This document shows positions 7,912-16,277 of a stretch of 56,387 nucleotides of DNA, piece after piece. The first letter of the stretch is position 1. Every line of letters begins with the position of its first letter. A program made the translations under genes and the position numbers. Origin of the DNA: Clostridia bacterium (GTDB lineage: Bacteria > Bacillota > Clostridia > Christensenellales > Aristaeellaceae); NCBI GenBank assembly GCA_017431005.1, contig JAFRLY010000053.1, positions 1 through 56,387 of the forward strand, given 5' to 3'. Below the pieces are notes generated by a model that was given only the letters and a program-made list of their open reading frames with translations, did not search any database and was not told the DNA's origin.

Positions 7912-9540
7912 TTACCAGCAGGCGATATTGCTGTCGGTGCGGGATTCCGTTCCGCCGGCCAGCACGCCGTTCTCCAGCCGTACGATCATCTGTCCCCGGC
8001 CGAAGGAGCCGGTATTCAGATCCATGCGGACGCTGTGTCCCTTCCGCTGCAGCGCACGGGCCAGATCCGGGCTGAACCGGCTCTCCACCGTCACGCTCCC
8101 GTCCCGCATCCACTGCCAGCGCGGCGCGTCCAGCGCCTGCTGGGGATTCAGATGAAAATCGATATAATTCATGGCCACCTGTACGTGTCCCTGGGGCTGC
8201 ATATATCCGCCCATCACGCCGAAGGGTCCGACCGGAACGCCGTCCTTCATCAGGAAGCCCGGGATGATCGTGTGATAGGTGCGTTTGCCGGGCATGAGGC
8301 AGTTGGCCGCGGCCGGATCCAGCGAGAAGTCCGCGCCCCGGTTCTGCAGGGCGATGCCGGTTCCGTCCACCACGATTCCGGATCCGAAGCCCATATAGTT
8401 GGACTGAATCCAGGAAACCATGTTGCCTTCCCCGTCGGCGCAGCACAAATAGACTGTACCGCTTTTCGGCGGCAGGCCTGTGGAATACGTGCGCGCTTTG
8501 TCTCCCATTTCCCGGGCCCTGCGGGCGCCGTAAGCCGGATCCAGCAGTGTCCTCCAGTCCTCCCGGATGTATTCCGGATCCGTCACGCACTCAAACGCAT
8601 CCGCAAAAGCCATTTTCATGGCTTCAATCTGCCGGTGGCAGGTTTCCGGGCTGTCCTTTTCCGCAAAGGTGAATTCCTTCAGAATGTTCAGGGCAGCCAG
8701 TGCGGCGATTCCCTGCCCGTTGGGCGGGATTTCGCAGACCTGGTATCCCCGGTAATCCAGCCGGATGGGCTCCACCCAGCGGACTGCGTAGGCAGCCAGG
8801 TCCTCATACCGCAGGTATCCGCCGAATTTCCGGCTTTCCGCATCAATCCGCCGGGCAATTTCTCCGGTATAATAGGCCGCCGCGTCCGTCTCCCCGATGG
8901 CTTCCAGGGTGTCGGCATGGTCCGGCAGCGTCACCATCCCGCCGGCCTCCGGCGCCCGGCCTCCCGGCGCGAAGGTGCGAAACCAGGCGTCAAAGCATGG
9001 CGCCTTCAGGACAGACCGGTAACGGTCCAAGGCATGCTGCCAGCTTTCCGCCAGGTTCGCCGCGCACGGATAGCCCTCCCGCGCATAGCGTACGGCAGGC
9101 GCCAGGTTTTCCCGCAGCGGCAGCCGTCCGAACCGCGCGGTCACCTCCGCCCAGGCCTTCGGGGCACCCGGCACATTCACCGGCGTCCAACCCAGGGCGG
9201 GCATCTTTCCGTGATCATCCTGCCCCGCTTCCAGCACCTTTTCCCGGCTGATCAGCATCGGGGAAGGGCCGCTGGCGTTGAGCCCGAACAGCTTCTGCTC
9301 CTTCTCACTCCAGATCAGCGCGAAGGCATCACTGCCCAGCCCGTTGGAGGTGGGCTCCGTCACGGTCAGCGCGGCAGCCGCGGCCACCGCCGCGTCCATG
9401 GCGTTGCCGCCGTTCCGCAGGATTTCCAGTCCGGCGGCGGATGCCTGGGGAACGGAGCAGTTGACCATGCCGCCGCGCGCGTACAGCGGATACCGCTGGG
9501 AGGCGTACCGCTGGCTCAGGGGATCAAAGGGCGCTTTCAT
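7912..9540 (-). CDS. Gamma-glutamyltransferase family protein (Ntn hydrolase)
   Basis: This 542-residue protein is full length for the GGT family. The enzymes cleave gamma-glutamyl amide bonds (glutathione and similar) after autoprocessing into two subunits. The likely nucleophile is Thr362, in SGTVYLCCADGEGNMVSW, where the family has a Thr at the new N-terminus followed by a D-x-x-GN strand. NGGNAMDAAVAAAAALTVTEP near the N-terminus and FGVMGGYMQPQGHVQ in the small subunit are typical. No signal peptide is seen, so unlike many GGTs it seems cytoplasmic; such members include cephalosporin-acylase-like and capsule-type relatives. The ATG at 9540 (GAGGAGG 6 nt upstream) is chosen over an upstream in-frame start that would overlap the CHR gene. 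It is the last gene of a three-gene operon. Confidence 0.85.
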   Translation of the reverse strand: MKAPFDPLSQRYASQRYPLYARGGMVNCSVPQASAAGLEILRNGGNAMDAAVAAAAALTVTEPTSNGLGSDAFALIWSEKEQKLFGLNASGPSPMLISREKVLEAGQDDHGKMPALGWTPVNVPGAPKAWAEVTARFGRLPLRENLAPAVRYAREGYPCAANLAESWQHALDRYRSVLKAPCFDAWFRTFAPGGRAPEAGGMVTLPDHADTLEAIGETDAAAYYTGEIARRIDAESRKFGGYLRYEDLAAYAVRWVEPIRLDYRGYQVCEIPPNGQGIAALAALNILKEFTFAEKDSPETCHRQIEAMKMAFADAFECVTDPEYIREDWRTLLDPAYGARRAREMGDKARTYSTGLPPKSGTVYLCCADGEGNMVSWIQSNYMGFGSGIVVDGTGIALQNRGADFSLDPAAANCLMPGKRTYHTIIPGFLMKDGVPVGPFGVMGGYMQPQGHVQVAMNYIDFHLNPQQALDAPRWQWMRDGSVTVESRFSPDLARALQRKGHSVRMDLNTGSFGRGQMIVRLENGVLAGGTESRTDSNIACW

Positions 9541-9551
9541 ACCGGTCCTCC

Positions 9552-10121
9552 TCAGAATTTGAAGATGATGCCGACAACAGCGGACAGGGCGATGAAGATC
9601 AGGGGACTCCACTTCAGCTTTTTCTGCCCGATGAAGATCAGCACCGCCAGGATGATCGCCTTCCAGATGAAGAATTCACCCAGGCCGGCCCCGTTCGTCA
9701 GGGCCTCCATATTCACCAGGGCGATCCGCGCCACGTTAAGCCCCGCGGCGGAAATCATCGCCAGGGACGCGGGCCGCAGGCCGTAGAAGGCTCCCTCCAC
9801 CAGCCTGTTCTGGCGGAATTTGGCCAGGAACCGGGCGATGATCAGAATGATGATCACGCAGGGAAGCGCCAGGGCCAGGCTGGCCAGAATGCCGCCCGGA
9901 ATACCCGCCGCCCGGAAGCCCGCGTAGGTGGACATATTGATGCCGATGGCGCCCGGCGTGGATTCCGAAATCGCGATCATGTCCGCGATATCCGCGTTCG
10001 AGAACCATTCCGGATGCCGCGCGCTCATCTCATACAGGAAGGGAAGCGTCGCCAGGCCGCCGCCCACCGAAAAGAGGCCGGTCTTGAAGAACTCGTACAT
10101 CAGGTTCAGGATCGTCATCAT
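9552..10121 (-). CDS. Chromate transporter (CHR) family, half-size subunit
   Basis: This 189-residue membrane protein is a short-chain member of the CHR family (single CHR domain), in which two half-size genes form the transporter. The family-typical opening is YEFFKTGLFSVGGGLATLPFLYE, followed by SESTPGAIGINMSTYAGF. About five to six hydrophobic segments follow. The ATG overlaps the upstream partner's stop codon by 4 bp (ATGA), a sign of coupled 1:1 synthesis. CHR pairs are best known for chromate export, but many bacteria with no chromate exposure carry them, so the real substrate (sulfate or another oxyanion) is uncertain. Association with GGT raises the possibility of a link to sulfur or glutathione metabolism. 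Confidence 0.85.
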   Translation of the reverse strand: MMTILNLMYEFFKTGLFSVGGGLATLPFLYEMSARHPEWFSNADIADMIAISESTPGAIGINMSTYAGFRAAGIPGGILASLALALPCVIIILIIARFLAKFRQNRLVEGAFYGLRPASLAMISAAGLNVARIALVNMEALTNGAGLGEFFIWKAIILAVLIFIGQKKLKWSPLIFIALSAVVGIIFKF

Positions 10122-10699
10122 TGCCCCTTCGCCTCCTTTCCGGCCGCTTTGCCGTTCTTATGCCGCGCCGCCAGGATGCCCGCGATGCCGGAGAGAATCA
10201 CCAGCACCGCCGCCGGAATCCGCACCGGCAGCAGCCCGGAAAAGGCGTGCAGCACAAAGACCGCGATATACAGCCCCAGGGTGAAGGGATCCACCACGGA
10301 TTTCTTCCACAGCCGGAGCACGGCCTGCAGAATCAGCACGCAGACGCAGACCCGGATGCCGGCAAAGGCATGCTGCACCTCCGGAATGTCCGCAAAGTTC
10401 CGGAGAAACATGGCAATAATCAGAATGATAATGATGGGCCCGGTCAGGAAACCCGTGGTTGCGGCAATCGCGCCTTTGACCTTGCCGCGCTTCTCCCCGA
10501 TAAAGGTGGAAACGTTCAGGGCGATGATGCCGGGCGTCACCTGCCCGATGGAGAAATAGTCCCGCAGGTCGTCCATGGTGGTCCAGCCGCGCTTGTCCAC
10601 CAGCTCCCGCTCCAGGATCGGCAGCATCGCGTAACCGCCGCCGAAGGTGACGCAGCCGATCTTGACAAACGTCCAGTACAGCTCCAGTAAACTGTTCAT
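10118..10699 (-). CDS. Chromate transporter (CHR) family, partner subunit
   Basis: This 193-residue protein is the other half of the CHR pair. It opens ELYWTFVKIGCVTFGGGYAMLPILERELV and continues IGQVTPGIIALNVSTFIG, the same two motifs as its partner. The two halves are expected to insert with opposite topology and act together in the cytoplasmic membrane. It is first in the operon, with TGGAGGAAA ahead of the ATG. The last residues (GKAAGKEAKGQ) form a basic cytoplasmic tail that overlaps the next gene's start. Confidence 0.85.
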   Translation of the reverse strand: MNSLLELYWTFVKIGCVTFGGGYAMLPILERELVDKRGWTTMDDLRDYFSIGQVTPGIIALNVSTFIGEKRGKVKGAIAATTGFLTGPIIIILIIAMFLRNFADIPEVQHAFAGIRVCVCVLILQAVLRLWKKSVVDPFTLGLYIAVFVLHAFSGLLPVRIPAAVLVILSGIAGILAARHKNGKAAGKEAKGQ

Positions 10700-10727
10700 A
10701 ATTTCCTCCAGTTTTCAGAATACGTTA

Positions 10728-10756
10728 ATTATATAGGAGATCCGGGAAGACCACAA
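10728..10756 (-). promoter_or_regulatory. Promoter of the CHR-GGT operon
   Basis: On the minus strand a perfect TATAAT -10 (10728-10733) lies 17 bp from TTGTGG (10751-10756), about 30 bp upstream of the first CHR gene. Confidence 0.6.
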
Positions 10757-10794
10757 GTACCCGGAAGGAGCGATATTCAGGGGATTCCTCTCCC

Positions 10795-10823
10795 TTGCAT
10801 TTCGGACGCGATTCCTGTATGAT
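10795..10823 (+). promoter_or_regulatory. Probable promoter of the MBL-fold gene
   Basis: TTGCAT (10795-10800), a 17-bp spacer and TATGAT (10818-10823) lie about 115 bp upstream of the gene. The -10 is good and the -35 is weak. Confidence 0.45.
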
Positions 10824-10938
10824 CGTGGCGAAGAAGGAAAACCCGGGAGTCTCCGGCGCAGCTGCCGCGTTATATAGGCGTGGCTGCTTTAAGCTCATTT
10901 AAGCCTGCCGCGTTATTTTCTTTCCGGAGGTGATCCCA

Positions 10939-11811
10939 TTGACCATGAAGCAATGTTTCCTGCTGCTGCTTTCCCTGCTGGTGCTGTCCGGCGCCGTTGG
11001 CGCCGCGTCGGAGCCCGCCGGGGAAAGCGCCGTACCGGAGGCTGCCATGACCCTGCTGTCCATCAACGTCCGCAAGGGGGACGCCCATCTGCTGCGCTGC
11101 GGCGACGCGGCGTACCTGATCGACACCGGTAAGAAAAAGAATTACGACGACCTGTACGCGGCGCTGAAGGAAAGCGGCGTTGACCGGCTGACCGGCGTCA
11201 TCCTGACCCATGTCCATTCCGACCACACCGGCGGCCTGAAGCAGCTGCTGCAGTCGGATATCACGGTGGAGAACGTCTATGCCTCCGCCTCCTACGCCCT
11301 GGCGAAGGAGGACAAGACGCATCCGGTGCTGAAGGCCCTCAAGGGCACCGGGCGGGAGCCCGTCTGGCTGTCCGCCGGGGACACCCTGCCCTTCGGCGGC
11401 GGCACGCTGGAGGTGCTCGGTCCGCTGGAAACCGTGAACGATCCGGACAATGAGAACAGCAATTCCCTGGTGCTGCTGGCCTCCGGCGGCGGGGGCAGCA
11501 TCCTGCTGACCGGAGACATGGAGTTTCCGGAGGAAGCCAGCCTGCTGAACGCCGGTCTGATTCCCCATGCGGACGTGCTCAAAATCGCCAACCACGGAGA
11601 GGGGGACGCGACCAGCGAGCAGCTGATTGCGGCAGTATCTCCTCAGCTTGCCGTTATCTCCACCAATACGGAGGATGAGCCGGACACCCCGGATCCCCGG
11701 GTCATCAAGCTGCTGAACAGGTACCGGATTCCGGTGCTGCAGACTCAGGACGCAGGCACCGGCGTTCTGATTACCCTCCGCGGCGGAGAAATCTTCTGGG
11801 AAATGCAGTAG
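10939..11811 (+). CDS. Exported ComEC/Rec2-like metallo-beta-lactamase-fold hydrolase
   Basis: This 290-residue protein has a signal peptide (MTMKQCFLLLLSLLVLSGAVGAAS). It then has a metallo-beta-lactamase fold like the C-terminal domain of the competence protein ComEC. Metal-binding motif THVHSDH lies at about 90-96, followed by LLTGDME (Asp ligand) and KIANHGEGDATS with a His. It contains no membrane-channel part, so it is a stand-alone extracellular member, possibly a nuclease or phosphodiesterase; the substrate is unknown. GGAGGTGAT at 10926-10934 favours TTG at 10939. The ATG at 10945 is also possible, and the GTG at 10930 overlaps the ribosome-binding site and is rejected. It is transcribed alone, with its own promoter and terminator. 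Confidence 0.8.
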   Translation: MTMKQCFLLLLSLLVLSGAVGAASEPAGESAVPEAAMTLLSINVRKGDAHLLRCGDAAYLIDTGKKKNYDDLYAALKESGVDRLTGVILTHVHSDHTGGLKQLLQSDITVENVYASASYALAKEDKTHPVLKALKGTGREPVWLSAGDTLPFGGGTLEVLGPLETVNDPDNENSNSLVLLASGGGGSILLTGDMEFPEEASLLNAGLIPHADVLKIANHGEGDATSEQLIAAVSPQLAVISTNTEDEPDTPDPRVIKLLNRYRIPVLQTQDAGTGVLITLRGGEIFWEMQ

Positions 11812-11837
11812 CATAACCGAAAAGGCCAAAACGCCGG

Positions 11838-11872
11838 CCGGCGCAGCCCGCAAGGGCCGCGCCGGTTTTTTT
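11838..11872. terminator. Terminator after the MBL-fold gene
   Basis: Arms CCGGCGC and GCGCCGG, with inner CCC/GGG pairing around a GCAA loop, are followed by seven T on the plus strand. On the other strand it may also end the GH13 operon, though with a weaker T run. Confidence 0.8.
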
Positions 11873-11891
11873 CTCCGTCTGCTTCAGTCTC

Positions 11892-13421
11892 TTATGTCTG
11901 CTCATACCGGAAAACATCGTTTTCCAGATCCGCCCGGATGCTGAAGGAACAGCTGGTAAGATCCGCGTCCAGAGACGCCGTTTTCCCGTCCTTCTCCCAC
12001 CGGAAGCTGATCCGGTCCGGCGCCGGCTGCTTCACCGTCAGCGCCGCGTCGAAGTCAAAGGCGCCGCAGCTGTTCCGCATCTTCAGCAGCTCCAGCTGAT
12101 TCCGGACGACCGGCAGCTCCAGCCGTTTCTCAATATCCGCCGCTGTCAGGTTCGTGCGGTTGATTTCCTTATGACCCGCGTCTCCGCCCCGGGCCGCGGC
12201 TTCCCGGTCGTTTTCCCCGGCAAACAGATCCAGATACCAGATCTGGGGCTTTCCGGGCATGAACAGCTGCAGCGCCCGGGCCAGCAGCATTTTCCGCTCG
12301 TCGGCCCCCAGCGCGCTGAAGTAGGTGGCGTTGACCTGGTAATACATGTTCTTTTTGCCGTGCAGGTTTTTGATCAGGCCGCCGCGGCTGACAATCAGAT
12401 CAATCAGCTGCTGAATCCGCTCATCCGGCACCAGGCCCTTCAGATCCAGCATCGGAATTCCGTCATGGCATCCCAGCATGTTCACGCAGCGGATACCCTG
12501 ATCCTTCTGCTCTCTTGCCCAGCGAAGCAGATATCCGGCATCCCGGTTCTCGATTGCGTCGATCAGCAGGCCCGGCAGGAAGAAGTCATAGGTCATGTAT
12601 CCCTTCTCTGCCAGGGTCAGATAGCTGCCCTCGCTGTAGGCGGCGTGGATTTCAGGCAGCAGGGTCAGTCCCCGCTTTTCCGCCATCTGATGCACCCGCT
12701 CCAGCACTTCCCACGTTTCCGGATCGTTCATGAAGTTCCTGCGTCCCGGCAGCTTGGAGGCGTAGCCGAAGGCATCCAGCCGCACAATAGCCGCTCCGTA
12801 ACCCGCCAGCTTGTCCAGCACCTCTTCATAATACGCCCAGACTCCGGGGGACTGGATATTCACGTCCATCTGGCCCAGATAGCTGCGCTTTCCGGTTTCC
12901 GGATCCGTCTTAACCTCCTGGTAGAAGGTGTTCCAGTAGGGCACCTCCCGCCCGTCCGGAAACTGAACCATCAGAATCGGCAGACCCGGCTTGCGGAAGA
13001 ACATGTCCCTGATATACCGCTCCTCCGGCTGGATGTAGCCTTCCGCCGTCATTTCGCCCTTCCCTTCCCAGAATTTGTTCCAGTCAATGAAAAAATCCCG
13101 GTACGGTGAACGGTCGCCCTTTGTGATCATGTCCTGGAACTGGGGTGACTGCACAGACAGATGATTGAGAATAAAATCCAGCTTCAGGTCCATGCCCAGA
13201 GCCTGCAGCCGCTCCATATCCCCCGGCGCAGTCAGATCCTTATCCAGATCATAGCTGATCACAGAAAACCCGCGGTCCAGATCCGTGGTAAACACGCTGG
13301 GTAGAATGTAAAAGGAGCGGAAAGCGCCCTTCATTTCCGGTTTTTCCAGCAGGCTGACAATATCCCCCAGCCGGCCGCCCAGGCTGTCCGGATAGGCGTT
13401 CAGCATTGTTCCGCAGTTCAT
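11892..13421 (-). CDS. GH13_18 sucrose/glucosyl-phosphate-type phosphorylase
   Basis: This 509-residue protein belongs to GH13 subfamily 18, whose members phosphorolyse alpha-glucosides such as sucrose, sucrose-6F-phosphate, glucosylglycerol or glucosylglycerate, giving alpha-glucose-1-phosphate. Catalytic residues are visible: nucleophile Asp216 in VRLDAFGY, acid/base Glu257 in LLPEIHA, stabiliser Asp320 in GCHDGIP. QVNATYFSALG and FAGENDREAA are also family-typical. The C-terminal loop GGDAGHKEINRTNL resembles, as I recall it, the glucosylglycerate or sucrose-phosphate branches more than classic sucrose phosphorylase; this is a memory-based judgement. The protein is cytoplasmic. It follows a P-loop kinase by 17 bp, behind a LacI regulator, so the released acceptor is probably phosphorylated by the kinase. 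GGGAGG precedes the ATG. Confidence 0.82.
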   Translation of the reverse strand: MNCGTMLNAYPDSLGGRLGDIVSLLEKPEMKGAFRSFYILPSVFTTDLDRGFSVISYDLDKDLTAPGDMERLQALGMDLKLDFILNHLSVQSPQFQDMITKGDRSPYRDFFIDWNKFWEGKGEMTAEGYIQPEERYIRDMFFRKPGLPILMVQFPDGREVPYWNTFYQEVKTDPETGKRSYLGQMDVNIQSPGVWAYYEEVLDKLAGYGAAIVRLDAFGYASKLPGRRNFMNDPETWEVLERVHQMAEKRGLTLLPEIHAAYSEGSYLTLAEKGYMTYDFFLPGLLIDAIENRDAGYLLRWAREQKDQGIRCVNMLGCHDGIPMLDLKGLVPDERIQQLIDLIVSRGGLIKNLHGKKNMYYQVNATYFSALGADERKMLLARALQLFMPGKPQIWYLDLFAGENDREAAARGGDAGHKEINRTNLTAADIEKRLELPVVRNQLELLKMRNSCGAFDFDAALTVKQPAPDRISFRWEKDGKTASLDADLTSCSFSIRADLENDVFRYEQT

Positions 13422-13438
13422 CTTTCTTCCTCCCCGCC

Positions 13439-14350
13439 TCAGGCGTTCTGATTGTCCGCCATCCGGCGGCGGTATTCCGCGTAGCTCAGCAGCTCGCCCT
13501 GCTTGCTGAGAATGATCCTGGCCTTGTGCGCCTGGGCTTCCAGCTTCTGCTGTTCAATCTCCAGCACCATCGTGGTAAAGGCGCTGTCCGTCTTTCCGTC
13601 CCGGTTCCTGGCCCGGCGGTGCGCCAGGGTTTCCGCCGGCGTTGAGTTCAGCAGCACGGGAATATCCACGCCCTCCAGCTCGTCGCTGTTGCCGTGGGTC
13701 CATTCCACGATCATCACCCGTGTCCCGGAAAGATCCACCCGGTCGTACCACAGCTCCGTCGTTTCCCGGCCCATGCGCTTCAGGCAGATTTCCCGCGCGC
13801 CCTGATGAAAATCCGCCAGAATGCCGGAAACCTCGTCAAAATCCGTCTCCGCGGGCGTTCCCAGATAGCCCGTCAGCGCCCGGCGGCCGGCCCGCTGATA
13901 TACCTCCAGCCACGCGCAGCCCTCCGCTTTGTCCGCGTCCCTGTCCTGCTCCCAGAGGATCCGCAGCTCCTTCATGACCGGTTCGCTGACCAGTCCTGCT
14001 GCCGTCAGTCCCCGCAGCCCGCCGACCCGGTAAACCCGCACCCGCTCCAGATCGTTGTCCCTCGGAATGCGGCGCGGATAGTTATCCCCGCTGAGCACAT
14101 AGGCGCCGATACCCCAGTCGTTCAGGTAATAGGCCAGCACGGAGGCGATCTCACTCTTGCCCACGCCGCTGCCGCCGCACACCGCCACCACGGTGCGCGC
14201 CTCGCCGCGCTCCGCGATCATTTCCCGCAGCAGAGGAAAAATCACCTGTGCCTTGCGGATGTGCTCATCCCCGATGCAGACCTTGTCTCCGGGCATATCC
14301 CCGTGCGGGATTTCCCCTGTGATTTCCGGCGCTTTCCAGATGTTTTCCAT
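13439..14350 (-). CDS. P-loop kinase of the uridine-kinase/glycerate-kinase type, substrate unknown
   Basis: This 303-residue cytoplasmic protein has Walker A GGSGVGKSE (59-67), with SGDNYPRRIPRDND after the next strand, and a predicted Walker-B-like strand MIVEWTHG. Late Arg-rich AHRRARNRDGKT resembles the LID of small-molecule kinases. The fold family is that of uridine kinase, phosphoribulokinase, pantothenate kinase and plant-type glycerate kinase. It is not a ROK or PfkB sugar kinase. It sits between a LacI regulator and a GH13_18 phosphorylase, so its substrate is probably the acceptor released by phosphorolysis (fructose, glycerol, glycerate) or the disaccharide itself. AAAGGAGG precedes the ATG. 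Which substrate it uses cannot be read from the sequence. Confidence 0.7.
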   Translation of the reverse strand: MENIWKAPEITGEIPHGDMPGDKVCIGDEHIRKAQVIFPLLREMIAERGEARTVVAVCGGSGVGKSEIASVLAYYLNDWGIGAYVLSGDNYPRRIPRDNDLERVRVYRVGGLRGLTAAGLVSEPVMKELRILWEQDRDADKAEGCAWLEVYQRAGRRALTGYLGTPAETDFDEVSGILADFHQGAREICLKRMGRETTELWYDRVDLSGTRVMIVEWTHGNSDELEGVDIPVLLNSTPAETLAHRRARNRDGKTDSAFTTMVLEIEQQKLEAQAHKARIILSKQGELLSYAEYRRRMADNQNA

Positions 14351-14395
14351 ATTGTGCCTCCTTTATCTTCTCCGGTATCTAAGCGTTGCTGTCCG

Positions 14396-15376
14396 TCAGG
14401 TGGTTTCCCGTTCCACCAGACGAACGGGAAACACCGTATTGACCGGCACGGTTTCCCCCTCGGAGCGACGGATCACGCTGTCCACAGCGTACCGTGCAAT
14501 CTCCGTGATCGGCTGATGAATCGTGGTCAGCGGAACCGGGCAGAGAGAAGCAAAGGCCGTATCGTCATAGCCGACAATTTTCAGCTTCTCCGGCACCGGA
14601 ATCCGGTTGCCGACGCACCAGCGCAGCACTGTGGCTGCCATCAGGTCATTGGAAGTCAGAATTCCGTCCGTTTCGGGAAACTGCTCAAAAATCCTCCGGA
14701 TGGTGTCCGTATAATCCAGAGAAACAAATTCCTGCCACTGTGCCTCCGCCAGTGCAGGCTTCTCCAGCCCGGCAGCTTTCGCCGCCGCGCAGAAGCCGTC
14801 GTACCGCTCTTTTGAGACACTGTTCTTCGCTGCGTTTCCGCTCAGGTACAGCAGATTCCGGCAGCCCTTTCCGGCCAGATGCTCTCCTGCCAGCCGGCCG
14901 CCCTGAAAGCTGTCCATCACCGCGCTTGGTGTTCCGTCTCCGCTTCTGCGCTCGATGTAGAACACCGGAGCCCCGCTGTGGGCAATCTGATCAAAATGTT
15001 GGCTGTAGCTGGCGACGATGATTCCCCGTACCCGGTCTCCCAGCAGCATCTGGTAGTATGCACGTTCCTTGCCGAAATCCTGATCAGACACGCACAGCAG
15101 CAGCTGGCAGCCCCTGGCCGCCACAGCGTTCTCCACCTCCTGGATCAGCTCGGCAAAAAAGTATTGTTTCACGGAGGGAACCAGCAGACCGATCAGGTTG
15201 CTGCTTTTCTTGGCCAGCGCCCGGGCCATCTCGTTCGGGTGATAGCCAAGCTCCCGCATGGCTTCCTCAATCCGGCCTCTTGTTTTATCGCTGACGTTAA
15301 CCCGTCCGTTCAGCATGCGGGAAACTGTCGTGATGGTTACGCCCGCCCGTTCCGCCACATCCCTGAGCGTTGGCAT
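14396..15376 (-). CDS. LacI-family transcriptional regulator
   Basis: This 326-residue protein is a standard LacI repressor: N-terminal helix-turn-helix (LRDVAERAGVTITTVSRMLN, 4-23), hinge helix (NEMARALAKKSS), then a periplasmic-binding-protein-like ligand domain beginning NLIGLLVPSVKQYFFAELI. It heads the operon with the P-loop kinase and GH13_18 phosphorylase. It lies just downstream of the CUT1-esterase operon, whose promoter carries a perfect 20-bp LacI-type palindrome (20271-20290). It is the only LacI gene in the window, so it is the best candidate for that operator and for the related one at 20401-20418. The effector is unknown, presumably the imported sugar. GGGGAGG precedes the ATG. 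Confidence 0.92.
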   Translation of the reverse strand: MPTLRDVAERAGVTITTVSRMLNGRVNVSDKTRGRIEEAMRELGYHPNEMARALAKKSSNLIGLLVPSVKQYFFAELIQEVENAVAARGCQLLLCVSDQDFGKERAYYQMLLGDRVRGIIVASYSQHFDQIAHSGAPVFYIERRSGDGTPSAVMDSFQGGRLAGEHLAGKGCRNLLYLSGNAAKNSVSKERYDGFCAAAKAAGLEKPALAEAQWQEFVSLDYTDTIRRIFEQFPETDGILTSNDLMAATVLRWCVGNRIPVPEKLKIVGYDDTAFASLCPVPLTTIHQPITEIARYAVDSVIRRSEGETVPVNTVFPVRLVERETT

Positions 15377-15406
15377 CCTCCCCGCCTCCTTGCTTCATTC
15401 CTTATT

Positions 15407-15436
15407 AATATATCACGGAAAGGCCTTCCGTCTCAA
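15407..15436 (-). promoter_or_regulatory. Promoter of the LacI operon with possible operator
   Basis: On the minus strand TTGAGA (15431-15436), an 18-bp spacer and TATATT (15407-15412) precede the LacI gene. The spacer contains an imperfect inverted repeat, ACGGAAAGGCCTTCCGT (15415-15431), that could be an autoregulatory site. It differs from the 20271 palindrome. Confidence 0.45.
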
Positions 15437-15451
15437 TGACAAAAATACTGA

Positions 15452-15479
15452 AAAAGACGCCGCCGGAAACTGCGGCGCC
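15452..15479 (-). terminator. Terminator of the CUT1-esterase operon
   Basis: On the minus strand CGCCGC/GCGGCG arms with a short loop are followed by TCTTTTTC, directly after the last esterase gene. Confidence 0.6.
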
Positions 15480-15486
15480 TGCGGAA

Positions 15487-16275
15487 TTATGCTTTCCCGG
15501 TCAGGAACCGGAACGCGCTTTCCAGATGTTCATCCCAGTACATCAGATCGTGTCCTCCCGGACCATCTTCCCATTCAGCTGCTGCTCCGGCATCTCTCAG
15601 CAAATCCCGCAGATGTAAGCAGGACTCTCCAACCAGCCCGTCCTCCCGGCCGCAGCATATCCAGACAGGCGGAAGATTTCTCCCTTCCCGCAGAGCCATC
15701 TGCACCCCCCGGACCGGATTCATCCGGGCGCTTCCTTCATAGGTCTCCCGGCCGCCCAGCAAAGATTCAAACAGCTGAGGCGGCACCGCTCCAGGTTCGT
15801 TCTGCAGGGCCGGTGACAGCAGCTGATCCGGTTCAGCGGCAGGTGAGAACAGCACCATTTTTGAAAAAGTTTCATGATAATGGAGTCCCAGCACAAAGGC
15901 GCCGTAGCCGCCCATGGAGATGCCGCCGATAAAGGTGTCCTCCCTTTCCCCGGACAGGGCCGGAAAAAGCTTCCGTGTCGTTCTTACAAGTTCTTCGCCG
16001 GCATATATGCCCATACAGTCCGCCCGTTCCGGATGATCCGTGTAAAAGGCGTTTTCCCCGTCGGGAATCACAATGGCAATGCCGTATTTCGCAGCCATCT
16101 GCCGCAGCGGCAGGGTAAAGATGATTTCCTCGGCGTTGCCGGAATAACCCGGCAGAAGATACAGTGTGGGATAAGGGCGTTTCGCGTCCGGATACCCGTC
16201 ATGGAAAGGAAGAATGACATGAAATTCCGCCGCCCGCTGCAGAGACGTGAATTTAGCCGTCGTTCTGATATACAT
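15487..16275 (-). CDS. Alpha/beta-hydrolase esterase (CE1-like), paralogue 1
   Basis: This 262-residue cytoplasmic esterase has the alpha/beta-hydrolase fold, in the group around S-formylglutathione hydrolase and CE1 feruloyl or acetyl-xylan esterases. Motifs are PTLYLLPGYSG (oxyanion side), nucleophile Ser120 in GGISMGGYG, probable acid Asp in CCGREDGLVG, and His in GPGGHDLMYW. With no signal peptide, it likely deacylates imported acetylated or feruloylated oligosaccharides. It is the last gene of the transporter operon, 2 bp after a homologue of the same size with the nucleophile at the same position. The pair probably arose by tandem duplication. Substrates are not predictable. Confidence 0.85.
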   Translation of the reverse strand: MYIRTTAKFTSLQRAAEFHVILPFHDGYPDAKRPYPTLYLLPGYSGNAEEIIFTLPLRQMAAKYGIAIVIPDGENAFYTDHPERADCMGIYAGEELVRTTRKLFPALSGEREDTFIGGISMGGYGAFVLGLHYHETFSKMVLFSPAAEPDQLLSPALQNEPGAVPPQLFESLLGGRETYEGSARMNPVRGVQMALREGRNLPPVWICCGREDGLVGESCLHLRDLLRDAGAAAEWEDGPGGHDLMYWDEHLESAFRFLTGKA

Positions 16276-16277
16276 GC

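Noticed and set aside
7795-9786. A 663-codon open frame antisense to the GGT gene
   Set aside because: It runs across the GGT coding region, begins in a terminator, and its product shows no recognised motif; the opposite strand is a full GGT.
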